Origin: Pseudomonadales bacterium
GTDB lineage: Bacteria > Pseudomonadota > Gammaproteobacteria > Pseudomonadales > Azotimanducaceae
Assembly (NCBI GenBank): GCA_024234635.1
Contig: JACKNX010000003.1
Span: forward strand, 277,526-341,525
Length of the DNA: 64,000 nucleotides
Direction: 5' to 3'
Numbering within the stretch: the first letter of the stretch is position 1; every line of letters starts with the position of its first letter. Under the pieces are notes generated by a model. That model was not told the DNA's origin, did not search any database, and saw nothing but the letters and a program-made list of their open reading frames with translations. The position numbers were made by a program, and so were the translations under genes. Below, one piece after another: positions 18,003 to 27,934 of the stretch.

Positions 18003-18524
18003 ATGACCGCCACCGAAGACCTGTCGCCCGATAACGAAGAATCCCGCTCATCCCGCAAACGCCGGGCGCATGCCACCACAGACTTCGGACTGGAGCTCAC
18101 CCACCTGAACCGGGATCAGCTGCTTGCACTGGCGCTGCCCGAGGAGCTGCTGGAGGCGGTTACCGACTACCAGCGATTCACCAGTCACGGCGCCCGTCGC
18201 CGGCAGATGCTGCTGATAGGCAAGCTGCTTCGCGGCGAAGATGAAGCGGCCATTCGTGCACGCGTGGCGCACCTTGCGCGAGATGACGCCCAGGCAATAT
18301 ACGAACACCACCAGGCCGAACGATGGCGCGACAGACTGCTGCACGACGAGGGTGCCCTGACGGAATACCTTCAAGCCCACCCCGACACCGACCGCGACAT
18401 GCTCTCGACCCTGCTTCGCCGTATCCATGCCGGTAGCGACAGCACCCAGCTTCGCGGCGCCAAACGCGCACTCTTCCGCTTCCTGCGCGACAACGCGGCC
18501 AACACCGTCACGCCCTCCACCTGA
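18003..18524 (+). CDS. yjgA: Ribosome-associated protein YjgA/DarP
   Basis: DUF615 protein that co-purifies with late 50S precursors and helps 23S rRNA peptidyl-transferase-centre maturation. The 173 residues have an acidic/basic N-terminus (DNEESRSSRKRRA) followed by the helical DUF615 core (LTHLNRDQLLALALPEELLEAV, RQMLLIGKLLR, RRIHAGSDSTQLRGAKRALFRFLR). The ATG at 18003 was preferred over an in-frame upstream codon that would overlap pmbA's start. It is convergent with tldD. Confidence 0.9.
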   Translation: MTATEDLSPDNEESRSSRKRRAHATTDFGLELTHLNRDQLLALALPEELLEAVTDYQRFTSHGARRRQMLLIGKLLRGEDEAAIRARVAHLARDDAQAIYEHHQAERWRDRLLHDEGALTEYLQAHPDTDRDMLSTLLRRIHAGSDSTQLRGAKRALFRFLRDNAANTVTPST

Positions 18525-18560
18525 AGAGCCATCGGCAGCTGGCCACACTGCGATTGCCAG

Positions 18561-18599
18561 CGCTGTCGCGCATGGAACTCCGTTCCATGCGCGACAGCG
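18561..18599. terminator. 18-bp perfect hairpin between convergent yjgA and tldD
   Basis: Arms at 18561-18578 and 18582-18599 are perfectly complementary (18 bp) around a 3-nt loop (TCC). It sits 36 bp past yjgA and 79 bp past tldD in their respective directions. The + strand continues with AAAAAAT instead of a U-tract, and there is no U-tract on the other side, so it is not a textbook intrinsic terminator for either gene. It may act as a 3'-end stabiliser or belong to a repeat family. Confidence 0.55.
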
Positions 18600-18677
18600 A
18601 AAAAATAACCGGGTATGCCAGCCGGCGAAGCCGACGACAGCTGATACCAGTCCAGCGGGGACTTCTTCAGCATCCTG

Positions 18678-20129
18678 TCAGGCCTTCGTGCCACCGACAT
18701 TGACCTCATCGATCTTCAGGGTGGGCTGACCGACGCCAACGGGAACCGACTGGCCATCCTTGCCGCACACGCCAACCCCCTTGTCCAGCATGAGGTCATT
18801 GCCAACCATGGAAATACGACGCATCACCTCCGGGCCGTTTCCAATGAGCGTGGCGCCGCGAACGGGCTCCGTCACTCTGCCCTTTTCGATGAGGTACGCC
18901 TCCGTCGCGGAAAACACGAACTGACCCGACGTGATATCCACCTGCCCACCACCGAAGTTGACGGCGTACACGCCTTTCTCAACCGAGGCAATGATTGCGC
19001 CCGGATCGTGTTCGCCCGCGCGCATGAAGGTATTCGTCATGCGAGGCATTGGCAGATGCGCATAGGACTGCCGTCGTCCGTTGCCAGTGGGGGCCACGCC
19101 CATGAGGCGGGCGTTTTGCTTGTCCTGCAGATAACCCTTCAGCACCCCAGCTTCGATGAGCACCGTCTCGCCGGTGGGCGTACCCTCATCATCGACGGTG
19201 AGTGAGCCACGTCGATTGGGAATGGACCCATCATCTACAACGGTACACAACGGCGACGCAACAAGCTCACCCACCCGATTGCTGAACGTGGACGTACCCT
19301 TGCGGTTGAAGTCACCCTCCAGGCCGTGGCCCACCGCCTCGTGGAGCAGTACCGCCGGCCACCCGGGTCCAAGTACTACCGTCATGGGACCGGCAGGTGC
19401 TGGCAACGCATCCAGGTTGACCAGTGCCATGCGTACCGCCTCTCGGGCGTGGTAGTCACCCTGTTCAACAACTTCCGCCAGCGAAAACCGGCCACCGCCT
19501 CCCGATGCGCCACGTTCCCGCCGGCCATTGCTGTCGACGATGACGGAAATGTCCAGACGCACAAGGGGGCGCCGGTCAGCGACGCACGTACCATCCGTCG
19601 CCAGCACCAGCACCGACTCATAGCTGGCCGCCAGGCGCACGGTCACCTCGGATACCCGCTTGTCCAGACTGCGGGCCAGCGCATCGAGTTCCCGCAACAA
19701 GGCAACCTTGCGCGCCTCGGAGAGCCCCGGAATGGGATCCAGCCCCGAATAGAGCGGTGGCACATCCACCCGGCTGGCGGCGCGAACCACGCCCGAGCCG
19801 CCACTGTCGGCGATACCGCGCGCTGCTCGGATAGCGGCCAGGAGGCCGTCCCGGTTGACGTCTTCCGCATAGGCGAAACCGGTTTTTTCACCGGTAACCG
19901 CACGCACGCCCACACCTCTGTCCACGGAGAACGAGCCGTCCTTCACCAGCCGATCCTCCAGCGACCAGGCTTCCATGCGCTGCTGCTGGAAGTAGAGTTC
20001 GCCCAGATCGATGCGATGGCTTGCCAGTTCGCCGAGCAACGCCTGCGTACCGCCCAGATCCAGCCCGGCGGGACTCAGCAGTTCATCGGCCACTTCATTC
20101 AGCACTGTCGTCGTCACCTCTCTCGTCAT
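18678..20129 (-). CDS. tldD: Zinc metalloprotease TldD
   Basis: Catalytic subunit of the TldD/TldE protease, which degrades unfolded peptides and matures some peptide natural products. The 483 residues contain the zinc motif HEAVGH (in LLHEAVGHGLEGDFNRKG) and the family C-terminal VEKGVYAVNFGGGQVDITSG. The ATG overlaps the stop of the upstream yhdP gene (ATGA), so the two are coupled. The partner gene pmbA lies just beyond the convergent yjgA. Confidence 0.96.
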   Translation of the reverse strand: MTREVTTTVLNEVADELLSPAGLDLGGTQALLGELASHRIDLGELYFQQQRMEAWSLEDRLVKDGSFSVDRGVGVRAVTGEKTGFAYAEDVNRDGLLAAIRAARGIADSGGSGVVRAASRVDVPPLYSGLDPIPGLSEARKVALLRELDALARSLDKRVSEVTVRLAASYESVLVLATDGTCVADRRPLVRLDISVIVDSNGRRERGASGGGGRFSLAEVVEQGDYHAREAVRMALVNLDALPAPAGPMTVVLGPGWPAVLLHEAVGHGLEGDFNRKGTSTFSNRVGELVASPLCTVVDDGSIPNRRGSLTVDDEGTPTGETVLIEAGVLKGYLQDKQNARLMGVAPTGNGRRQSYAHLPMPRMTNTFMRAGEHDPGAIIASVEKGVYAVNFGGGQVDITSGQFVFSATEAYLIEKGRVTEPVRGATLIGNGPEVMRRISMVGNDLMLDKGVGVCGKDGQSVPVGVGQPTLKIDEVNVGGTKA

Positions 20130-23100
20130 CCTCTTGGTATCGCCACCGGTCCGTCTTTCATCACCCCGTCGTCCGCTGCCGCCTCAGCGGGGGCTGACGT
20201 CTGCTCAGCAGGCGGTGCGCTGGCGGCGTTCTTGCCCGATACCTTGTTGGCAAACAATTCCACAAAACGCACATCGGGCTCATCGAGCGTCCCCTGCACG
20301 CGATACTTCGCGCTGGAAACCTGCTCCAGCGGCTTGCGCAACACGCGCTCGCCTACCAGTACGCCAAGACCCGCCAGGGGGTTGGCCAGCGCGATATAGA
20401 CACCATACCACGGCAGGTTCTTGCTCACCGGCAATGTCACCACAAGCTCGTTGTCCAGCTTACCCGTGTGCAGGTTCACTTCACCACCCAGCCGAAAGTC
20501 GCTGGAGGTGGAGCGCACTTCCATGGGCTGCGCGAAGGTCAGAATGCCATCGTCCAGCACCATGGACGCCTTGAGGGTCTCGAAACCAACCCCTTTGCCA
20601 ATGACGTCCGAAAAATTGAAGTTCAATCGCTTGAGAATGGCACTGAAACTGAACAGGCTCATGATTCGCATAGCACCGCTGCCGCTTTGCACCTCCAGCA
20701 ATCGACCGTTGCTGGCCGCAAAATCCAGATTGCCGGCCATACCGGCCACGCTGACATTGAGCGGACTACCAGACCAGTGCACGTCTGCCTTCAGCGTCGC
20801 ACTTTCACTGGCAATGCTGGGCTCGTAGTTCCACTGCGGCAGCACGGTCGACAGATCCGCCATGTCCAGCTCGCCATGGAAAGAAGTCATGTCTTCCCCG
20901 GCAAACCACAACATCGGCTCGTCGGTGCGTATGGTCATGCCGCGACTTTCGGCCTCGATGATGTTAACCGCCAGGACGTCTGCTGACGGCTTACGCAGAT
21001 TGAAACGCCAACGGCCATAGTCGCTGTCGCCGAGGAACACGCTCTCGAGCGTTACATCGGCTTCGGGAATATCGGCGACAAGCGATTCGTTGAGGGGGTC
21101 CGCATCCTCGGGTGGACCTTGTAACGGCGGGGAGACTGGCACCTGGATCGCCTCACCGGAAGCTGCTGTCCCGGCGACCGGTGTTTGCGCAGGACGTTCG
21201 TCGGCAGCAAAGCGCAGACGACTGAGCCGCACTTCGATCGGTGCCGAATCCGGAACCCGCACGCTGCCGGTGACATCGTCCGCCAGAAAATCGAAGCGCA
21301 CGCCGCCCGGTTCCGGCGCAGCATCCATGAGCACATCCGCAAAAACAAGATCACCAACAGATGCCTTGCCGATGCGTACATCGTCGACGCGCCAGTTGTC
21401 GAACGGCTCACCACCGCCGCTCAGCGCACGAATGCCATCGCTCGTGAACAGCGCCGTCCACGCCGTCAGCGAAGCTTCCGGCAGGTGCCCGCCGATTCTG
21501 ACCACATCCTCCGCAAGATCGATCATCGGAGGCTCGACCGACAGGCCGATTGCACCCCGCAAGGGCCGCTCTTTCAGGTGCATCCAGCCCTGCACGTCGC
21601 GGTACTGAAACGTCAGCGTGGTGTAGTCGCTCAGCAGCTGAAGGTTGACGGTGGTCGGCGTGCTGTCCGCTGCCTCGCGCCCGAGCATTCCCGGCAGATA
21701 CAGCGTCGTCCCCGCAAGGTCGGAACTGACCTGGATCTCGGTGGGGAGGCTGCCTTCCAGACCGATACCAACACTGGCTTCATACGTCAGCGCGCCCTCG
21801 ATGAAACCGGGATCGGGCAAACCGGCGATGCTGAGCGCCCGCTCGTAGGGCACCCCCCCACGGGCGCGGAACCAGAGCCTCGGCCCGTCCGGCTGGATGT
21901 CGACCTGAACATCTTCATCGAACAGTTTTCCCGTCAATCCCACTGCACGGACATCGTGTGGCGTGGCGTAAGCAACCTCGCCCTGCAGATTGGTGAAGGA
22001 CAGCCGCAGATCCGGAAGTTCGAGACTTGCGCCCTTCAGACGGGCATTGAGATCGGCGGTCGCCTTGCGCGGCGTTGCTTCGTCGGTCTGCCGCAATGGA
22101 ATCCATACGGATCCGCTTACCCGTACGGGACCGGCCAACACCCACTCCGGGCGAAGGAAGGGTGCCTGCTCACGCAGAGGTGAGTGGCGTACGAAATCGA
22201 GCAATCCCGCACCATCACCTTCCGCCATCACACTGAGCCTGATCTCGCCGCCGTGATCGAGCACGGCGACCTCGCTGCCGGCAAGGCTGACGCTTTCGCC
22301 CTGGCCGGCGGAGGCGGTAAAGAAGACATCGGTGCCCTTGACCGCCAGCGCACCGCCCACTCCGGCGAGTACAGGCCAATCGGGATGGTAGGCCAGTTCG
22401 GCGCCTTCGACGTCGGCCCGCAGCTCAACCCGACGCGCATGTTCGACGCCAGCTGCCCTGGTCTGTCCCTGATAGGCAAACGTCACCGGACCGACGCGGC
22501 CCGCACGAGGGGCGTCCTGCAGCCAGTGCAGCAACCCTTCCCCCAGGTTGTTGGGGACAAAGCCCAGCGCCTGTTCAACCGTGGCACCGGAGGCGTCAAT
22601 CAGGAGCGTCAGCTGCCGGCGTTCACTCTCGACCGAATTGGCAATGCTGAAACCACCTATCGCCTGCTGGCCAAACACGGTCGCGGACAGCCCTGTGCCG
22701 AACACCGCGGAATAACCGGGGCGAAACCACAGAACAACCGAGCCACTGGCCTGCGTGAGGTCCCAGCCGCGCGGAAACAGCTCCGGGAAGGCGAGGTGAA
22801 CGGAGGGTTCTTCCAACGTGAAGCGCACGGCGCGAGTGTCACCAACCACCCGCACACCAGCGTGCCGGACCCTGGGCACGCCGTTGAAGGATTCGACGCT
22901 GCCGTCGCGCAGCCGCGCGCCATAGCCAAGTCGCCATCCTTCGTTCTCGCTGTCCGGCGCCGCAACGCGGAGCCACAAATCCTGCAACGACCCGCCACCA
23001 CCCAGACCGGCAAACCACCGGCCCACCTTTTCCACCGGCGCGGTAACAGCCTCGGCGAAGCGCATCACAGGGGCGACTTCCAGGGCATTCCCGCGCGCTG

Positions 23101-24013
23101 TGAGCACGCCGTCCCGATACCGCACATCAAGACCATCGAGCGGCAACCGATTCTGCCCTGATTGAAGGCGCAGACCGCCAACCATGCCGATGTCACGGTC
23201 ACGCGACCACACATCAAAAGTGCCATCAGCCGCCACCGGCACACTACCGCCCCACGCAAAGCTGACCGCCGCCGTCGACAGCCTGCCGAAACCTTCACCG
23301 CGCTCATGACGCCAGTCGGCCGCGACGGTTCCCAGTCGCACTTCGCCACGCGGCAACAAAGGCTCGCCGATAGCAAAATCGTGCACGCGTACCTGCACCG
23401 CATACTCCTGCTCACGCAGCAGCGGTATGGCATCGAGTCGTCCTGCTTCCACACGGATGGCGCAGGTTGCGCATTGGCCGTTTACGACCCGTGCGAAGAG
23501 TCGATGCCGTCCGCCGCGATTCGCCACCCGAACCGATGCGGCGAGGGCCAGCGTCTGCGCGCCACGGAATTCCAGGTCGAGGTCCAGCGCAATGTCATCG
23601 CTGTGTTCCAGCAGACCGGTAACGTCGAAGCGACTTTCACTGGCACGGCGCATACCGGCCAGCCACCAGCCGCGATCGGTTTTTTCGAAGGCGATGCGTC
23701 CCGATGGCAGCAGCGCCCGCCGCAGCACCAGTTCACTGCGTAGTGCAGACTCGATCAGGTCAGGCTGCAACACCAAGCCACTGATCTCGCCGGCCGGCAA
23801 AATCAATCGATCCACGCGGACCACCGGATTGAGCAGGGACCATCCGCCGCGCAATCCCTCAACGCGAATCTGCTGAGGCCGCAGCAGCGCGTTGATTCGC
23901 GGTTCCAGATCGTCGAGAAAGTGCATGAACACCCGGCCGCTGACCTGTACGACAGCCAGCAGGATCAGCAGAAAGTTGGCAAGAAACAGCAGCCAGCGCG
24001 CGATTGGGTGCAT
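20126..24013 (-). CDS. yhdP: AsmA-like giant protein YhdP
   Basis: A very large (1295-residue) envelope protein of the AsmA/TamB repeating-beta-groove family. YhdP in E. coli helps move phospholipid to the outer membrane. One N-terminal membrane anchor (about residues 7-28) is followed by a long periplasmic region of beta-strand-rich repeats and a C-terminal DUF3971/AsmA-2-like section (FSFSAILKRLNFNFSDVIGKGVGFE). The ATG at 24013 was chosen for the AGGCGG site upstream; the frame runs back to 24088 without further features. The last 40 residues are Ala/Pro/Glu-rich. It is coupled to tldD. Confidence 0.92.
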   Translation of the reverse strand: MHPIARWLLFLANFLLILLAVVQVSGRVFMHFLDDLEPRINALLRPQQIRVEGLRGGWSLLNPVVRVDRLILPAGEISGLVLQPDLIESALRSELVLRRALLPSGRIAFEKTDRGWWLAGMRRASESRFDVTGLLEHSDDIALDLDLEFRGAQTLALAASVRVANRGGRHRLFARVVNGQCATCAIRVEAGRLDAIPLLREQEYAVQVRVHDFAIGEPLLPRGEVRLGTVAADWRHERGEGFGRLSTAAVSFAWGGSVPVAADGTFDVWSRDRDIGMVGGLRLQSGQNRLPLDGLDVRYRDGVLTARGNALEVAPVMRFAEAVTAPVEKVGRWFAGLGGGGSLQDLWLRVAAPDSENEGWRLGYGARLRDGSVESFNGVPRVRHAGVRVVGDTRAVRFTLEEPSVHLAFPELFPRGWDLTQASGSVVLWFRPGYSAVFGTGLSATVFGQQAIGGFSIANSVESERRQLTLLIDASGATVEQALGFVPNNLGEGLLHWLQDAPRAGRVGPVTFAYQGQTRAAGVEHARRVELRADVEGAELAYHPDWPVLAGVGGALAVKGTDVFFTASAGQGESVSLAGSEVAVLDHGGEIRLSVMAEGDGAGLLDFVRHSPLREQAPFLRPEWVLAGPVRVSGSVWIPLRQTDEATPRKATADLNARLKGASLELPDLRLSFTNLQGEVAYATPHDVRAVGLTGKLFDEDVQVDIQPDGPRLWFRARGGVPYERALSIAGLPDPGFIEGALTYEASVGIGLEGSLPTEIQVSSDLAGTTLYLPGMLGREAADSTPTTVNLQLLSDYTTLTFQYRDVQGWMHLKERPLRGAIGLSVEPPMIDLAEDVVRIGGHLPEASLTAWTALFTSDGIRALSGGGEPFDNWRVDDVRIGKASVGDLVFADVLMDAAPEPGGVRFDFLADDVTGSVRVPDSAPIEVRLSRLRFAADERPAQTPVAGTAASGEAIQVPVSPPLQGPPEDADPLNESLVADIPEADVTLESVFLGDSDYGRWRFNLRKPSADVLAVNIIEAESRGMTIRTDEPMLWFAGEDMTSFHGELDMADLSTVLPQWNYEPSIASESATLKADVHWSGSPLNVSVAGMAGNLDFAASNGRLLEVQSGSGAMRIMSLFSFSAILKRLNFNFSDVIGKGVGFETLKASMVLDDGILTFAQPMEVRSTSSDFRLGGEVNLHTGKLDNELVVTLPVSKNLPWYGVYIALANPLAGLGVLVGERVLRKPLEQVSSAKYRVQGTLDEPDVRFVELFANKVSGKNAASAPPAEQTSAPAEAAADDGVMKDGPVAIPRG

Positions 24014-24027
24014 CGAACCGCCTGCGC

Positions 24028-25581
24028 TCAAGGCGGCAACTGCTCCACCGGCACGCAGACGAGATCGAACTGTGCGGTGGAATAACAAGGTTCCACCTGC
24101 AACCGCACGTGGCGTTGGATTTCACTGGCCAGCAGCGAAAGGAGCGGCGCATCCTCGTCGAGCAGCCTGTCTATGACCGGCTGACCTGCGCGCACCAGGT
24201 ATTCGTTGACCACACCGGTAACACAGGCCTGCCTGGCGTGATAAAGAATACTGCGCAGTATCTCGATACAGGCTGATTCGGCGGACTTCGTGCGCCCCGT
24301 GCCGCCACAGCTGCCGCATCGCTCGCTGACCTGTTGCAGAAGCGATTCACGCGTACGCTTGCGACTCATCTGCACCAGACCAAAAGCCGAATATCCATCG
24401 ATGCGAATGCGGGCAGCATCACCCTCGCAGGCCTTTTCCAGGGCCCGGAGCACCTGCCGTCTGTGTTCCCCGTCCACCATGTCAATGAAGTCGATGACGA
24501 TGATGCCGCCCAGATTGCGCAGCCGCAGGTGTCGCGGGATCGCCTGTGCCGCTTCGAGGTTGGCGCGGAAAACGGTCTCTTCAAGCGTGCGTGACCCGAG
24601 AAAGCCACCCGTATTGACGTCGATGGTTACCATCGCTTCGGTCTGTTCCACAACCAGGTACCCACCGGAACGCAGCGGCACGCGAGGCTCGAGCGCCCGA
24701 CGTATTTCGTCTTCAATGCCGTAGCGCTCGAACAGCGGGCGGGACTCCGCGTGCCGGTGTACCCGCTCCGAGTACTCCGGAAGAAATTCGTCGACAAATC
24801 GTCGAACGCGCTCATAGGTATCCGGCTCATCGATCGTGATGAGTTCCACGTCCGGCAGGACCATGTCACGCATGACGCGAATGTGAATCGGCAGATCCTC
24901 GTAAACCAGCGCCGGACAGCCGACTTCCCGACGACGCGCCCAGAGTTTTTCCCACAGGCGCGCCAGGTACAGGATGTCCGAGGCCACCACGTCGCGCGAT
25001 GCCCCTTCGGCAACCGTGCGGGCGATCAGTCCCATGCCGATGCCGTGTTCCTGACGCACAGTCTCCATCGCGGTACGCAGTCGAGCACGCTCTTCGACGT
25101 CATCGATGCGCTGGGAAATGCCAACGTGCGTATCGAACGGCATCAGCACGGCATATCGCGAAGCGAGAGCGATATCGGTGGTGAGCCGTGCCCCCTTGGT
25201 CGAAATCGGGTCTTTGCTGATCTGCACCAGAAGTTGCTGTCCTTCGTGCAGCAGTTCCCGGATGTCGACCTCGCCCTCCTGGTTCGCCTTCTGCGTGCTC
25301 GCCGGCCCGGTCTCATGGTCCACGTATTCGGCGCCGCGGGAGACTTTGTCGGCACGCGCAGTGACATCCCGCACGTGCAGAAATCCGGGACGATCGAGAC
25401 CGATGTTGACGAACGCCGCCTGCATGCCGGGAATGATGCGTTCGATCCTGCCCAGATACACATTGCCGGTGAGACTGCCGCCACTGGCGCGCGCGATCTG
25501 CACGTCGGTCAACAAACCGTCGAGAACGAGCGCAACGCGCGTCTCGAACGGTGTGACGTTGATCAGAAGTTCAGATTTCAT
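24028..25581 (-). CDS. rng: Ribonuclease G
   Basis: Endoribonuclease of the RNase E/G family, maturing 16S rRNA 5' ends and some mRNAs. The 517 residues comprise an S1-like RNA-binding domain (about 35-130), the 5'-sensor/RNase H-like region, the catalytic DNase I-like section with NLGGIIVIDFIDM, and the zinc-link CGSCGGTG (about 420). It lacks the long C-terminal scaffold of RNase E. The ATG at 25581 has GAGG upstream and overlaps the 3' end of maf by 11 bp. The neighbourhood mreBCD-maf-rng-yhdP-tldD is conserved. Confidence 0.95.
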   Translation of the reverse strand: MKSELLINVTPFETRVALVLDGLLTDVQIARASGGSLTGNVYLGRIERIIPGMQAAFVNIGLDRPGFLHVRDVTARADKVSRGAEYVDHETGPASTQKANQEGEVDIRELLHEGQQLLVQISKDPISTKGARLTTDIALASRYAVLMPFDTHVGISQRIDDVEERARLRTAMETVRQEHGIGMGLIARTVAEGASRDVVASDILYLARLWEKLWARRREVGCPALVYEDLPIHIRVMRDMVLPDVELITIDEPDTYERVRRFVDEFLPEYSERVHRHAESRPLFERYGIEDEIRRALEPRVPLRSGGYLVVEQTEAMVTIDVNTGGFLGSRTLEETVFRANLEAAQAIPRHLRLRNLGGIIVIDFIDMVDGEHRRQVLRALEKACEGDAARIRIDGYSAFGLVQMSRKRTRESLLQQVSERCGSCGGTGRTKSAESACIEILRSILYHARQACVTGVVNEYLVRAGQPVIDRLLDEDAPLLSLLASEIQRHVRLQVEPCYSTAQFDLVCVPVEQLPP

Positions 25582-26176
25582 TGCCTCGCACTCGCCAGGT
25601 ATCCAATCCACACAGGCTCAAAAGGGCTTCCGTTTCCGCCAGGGGCAAACCGACGACCGCACTGTAACTCCCGCTCAGGCGTTTGACGAACACACCGCCC
25701 AATCCCTGGATTGCGTACCCGCCAGCCTTGTCCAGACCTTCACCACCGCGCACGTAGGCAGCTACCGCCGCGGGTTCGATGACTGAAAATTCGACTTCGC
25801 TGCAAACCACCACCGCGCGCCGGTGCGCCCCTCTTGCGACACACACCGCCGTGTAGACCTGGTGCGTGCGGGCCGACAACCGGTGCAGCATGGCGGCATT
25901 GTCCGCTGCATCCACCGGTTTGCCGAGCACCCGTCCGTCGACCACAACCGTCGTGTCCGCGCCAAGCACCCACGAGGCATCACCGACAATGGCTGCAACC
26001 GCCGATGCCTTGGCGTCAGCCAGGCGGCGCACGTAAGCATCCGGCCGCTCATCGGCTCGCGGCGTTTCGTCCACGGACGCCACCATCACCCGGAACGGCA
26101 GCCGTATCTGCGCCAGCAGCTCCGCCCGACGCGGCGAACCAGACGCCAGAACCAGCTCACCCTGCATGTTTCGCAC
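25571..26176 (-). CDS. maf: Maf-family nucleoside triphosphate pyrophosphatase
   Basis: House-cleaning pyrophosphatase that hydrolyses dTTP, UTP and modified nucleotides (YhdE type). The product has the N-terminal LVLASGSPRRAELL, the catalytic VLGADTTVVVDG and the C-terminal KAGGYAIQGLGGVFVK plus GSYSAVVGLPL, the signature of the dTTP/UTP subgroup. The start may be the GTG at 26176 or the ATG at 26167 (201 or 198 residues); a GAGGAGG stretch lies upstream but is spaced far from both. It overlaps rng. Confidence 0.93.
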   Translation of the reverse strand: MRNMQGELVLASGSPRRAELLAQIRLPFRVMVASVDETPRADERPDAYVRRLADAKASAVAAIVGDASWVLGADTTVVVDGRVLGKPVDAADNAAMLHRLSARTHQVYTAVCVARGAHRRAVVVCSEVEFSVIEPAAVAAYVRGGEGLDKAGGYAIQGLGGVFVKRLSGSYSAVVGLPLAETEALLSLCGLDTWRVRGNEI

Positions 26177-26325
26177 CAGACAATGTTTGCCTCCTCAACC
26201 ACGGCCATCGGTGTCGGCCAGAACCACGCCGGGCGCGGGAGCCCACCGGACTGCGCGCGTGACCGCCGCCAAAGCCGCCGGCCACCGTGAGAGCGTCGTC
26301 CAGTCGCGCTGAACGGCGCATGAAG

Positions 26326-26820
26326 TCAGACGACGCGAAACTGTATCGTCAGGCGGCTCATCAGGGCATTCACCAGCGGCCAGACCAGACCGCTGGTAAG
26401 CGCCGAAAGCGCGAAGGCGGGATCCAGTTCGCTGCCCGACATCAGGAAATGCACGGTGCCGCTGATCAGATCGGCACCGAGCACCATGAGAAACACCGTC
26501 GCGCACTGCTGCGCGAGCGTGTACATACGCAGCCGCTCGTACAGTTGCCAGGTCACGAACGTCACGGTGGCGAGGATCGCGGCGTTGAGCCCCAGAGGAT
26601 CGGCCAGCAATACGTCCAGCAGCAGCCCGAATACCCACGCCCAGATCAGTCCCATCCGACCGGGAACATGCAGGACCCAGAAGAACACGAAGACGATGGC
26701 CCAGTGCGGCCGCAACCAGGCAAGCCAGTGCGGCCACCAGGCCGGTAGATGCAGCACCGAGAGAACCAGCGCAAAGAACAGCGACAGGGCAATGAACCAG
26801 CCACCGCGTGTCGGGTTCAT
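26326..26820 (-). CDS. mreD: Rod shape-determining protein MreD
   Basis: Small integral membrane protein of the elongasome. The 164 residues form about five hydrophobic segments with the family stretch GLIWAWVFGLLLDVLLADPLGLNA. It is coupled to mreC through an ATGA overlap and is followed by 149 bp before maf. Conservation of MreD is low, so operon position supports the call. Confidence 0.93.
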   Translation of the reverse strand: MNPTRGGWFIALSLFFALVLSVLHLPAWWPHWLAWLRPHWAIVFVFFWVLHVPGRMGLIWAWVFGLLLDVLLADPLGLNAAILATVTFVTWQLYERLRMYTLAQQCATVFLMVLGADLISGTVHFLMSGSELDPAFALSALTSGLVWPLVNALMSRLTIQFRVV

Positions 26821-27758
26821 TGCCCTCCCTCCGGGGTCGCAGCCCGTTCACCGGGCACATCCGCGACACCCGACTCCGGTGCGGACCCGGCATCACCGCT
26901 CTGCGCCCCGTCTGCCGCGGCCTGTCCATCGCGTGCGAAGACCACCAGCACATGCCGGGATCGATCCAGCTCCGCCGCCGGGGCTACCGTGACGCGCGCG
27001 AAACTCGAATTGGTCTCGACCACCACTTCGGTTACCGTGCCCACCGGATAGCCGCGCGGAAACCGCCCGCCCAGGCCCGAGGTCACGAGTTCGTCCCCAA
27101 CGACGATGTCCGTCGTCACCGGCACAAATTCGAGTTCCATGCGGTCGATGCGTCCTGTGCCCCCGGCGATGCTGCGCACCCCGTTGCGATTGACCTCCAC
27201 GGGTACGGCATGATCCTTGTCCGTGACCAGCAATACACGGCTGCTGTAGACCCCCGCTTCGACCACCTGCCCGAACAATCCGCGCGCGTCGATGACCGGA
27301 TCGCCTTCGGTCACCCCGGCCTGCGTGCCGCGGTCGATGATCACCTGGAGCGTATTCTCGCGCGGCACGATACCGATGATTTCCGCGGCCATGACTTCCG
27401 CCGGAAGCCGCGCCCGGCTTTCCACCAGCGCCAGCAGACGCTCATTCTCGGCCCGCAGCACATGGTACTGCTGGGCGAGATGGGACAACGACAGGAACTG
27501 TGCCTCCAGTTCCTGGTTGCGGGCCTGGAGCTGTTCCCGGGTCGCCATGGCCTCGGATGCAGTGCGTCCCAGCAGATACGGCGATTCGCCAATCACGGTC
27601 ACGGGCATCAGACCGGTGAGCAGCGTGGCGCGAACGGGCGCGAGCAGCCGCGTGGTCTGCTCCACCGCCATGAGCGCAAGGGACAGAATCACCAGGGCCA
27701 GCAGCAGATAGCCGGCGCCCGACTGACGAAGAAACAACGCCTTAATAGCGGCCTCCAC
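26817..27758 (-). CDS. mreC: Rod shape-determining protein MreC
   Basis: Bitopic periplasmic scaffold that links MreB filaments to the peptidoglycan synthases RodA/PBP2. The 313 residues show an N-terminal membrane helix (about 14-32), a coiled coil (about 65-110, rich in Gln/Glu/Leu) and the two six-stranded beta domains (e.g. VIDARGLFGQVVEAG, VPVEVNRNGVRSIAGG). The C-terminal 45 residues are a low-complexity Ala/Pro/Glu/Gly tail. The start is a GTG at 27758 without a clear Shine-Dalgarno, so the exact N-terminus is uncertain. Confidence 0.94.
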   Translation of the reverse strand: MEAAIKALFLRQSGAGYLLLALVILSLALMAVEQTTRLLAPVRATLLTGLMPVTVIGESPYLLGRTASEAMATREQLQARNQELEAQFLSLSHLAQQYHVLRAENERLLALVESRARLPAEVMAAEIIGIVPRENTLQVIIDRGTQAGVTEGDPVIDARGLFGQVVEAGVYSSRVLLVTDKDHAVPVEVNRNGVRSIAGGTGRIDRMELEFVPVTTDIVVGDELVTSGLGGRFPRGYPVGTVTEVVVETNSSFARVTVAPAAELDRSRHVLVVFARDGQAAADGAQSGDAGSAPESGVADVPGERAATPEGGQ

Positions 27759-27934
27759 GACGACAGCGCGTCACATCGGCGACAGCGCGGTTATCCGATC
27801 GACGGCATGCGGGCGGTAGGTTGGCGCCGGACCGGGGGGAAACCGAGATCAACCGCCCGGGGCACGCTGCAATGGCGAGCGCCGGCACCGCAATTACCTG
27901 TGCACGTACGGACGGGGATTGCCCGCGTTCACCA

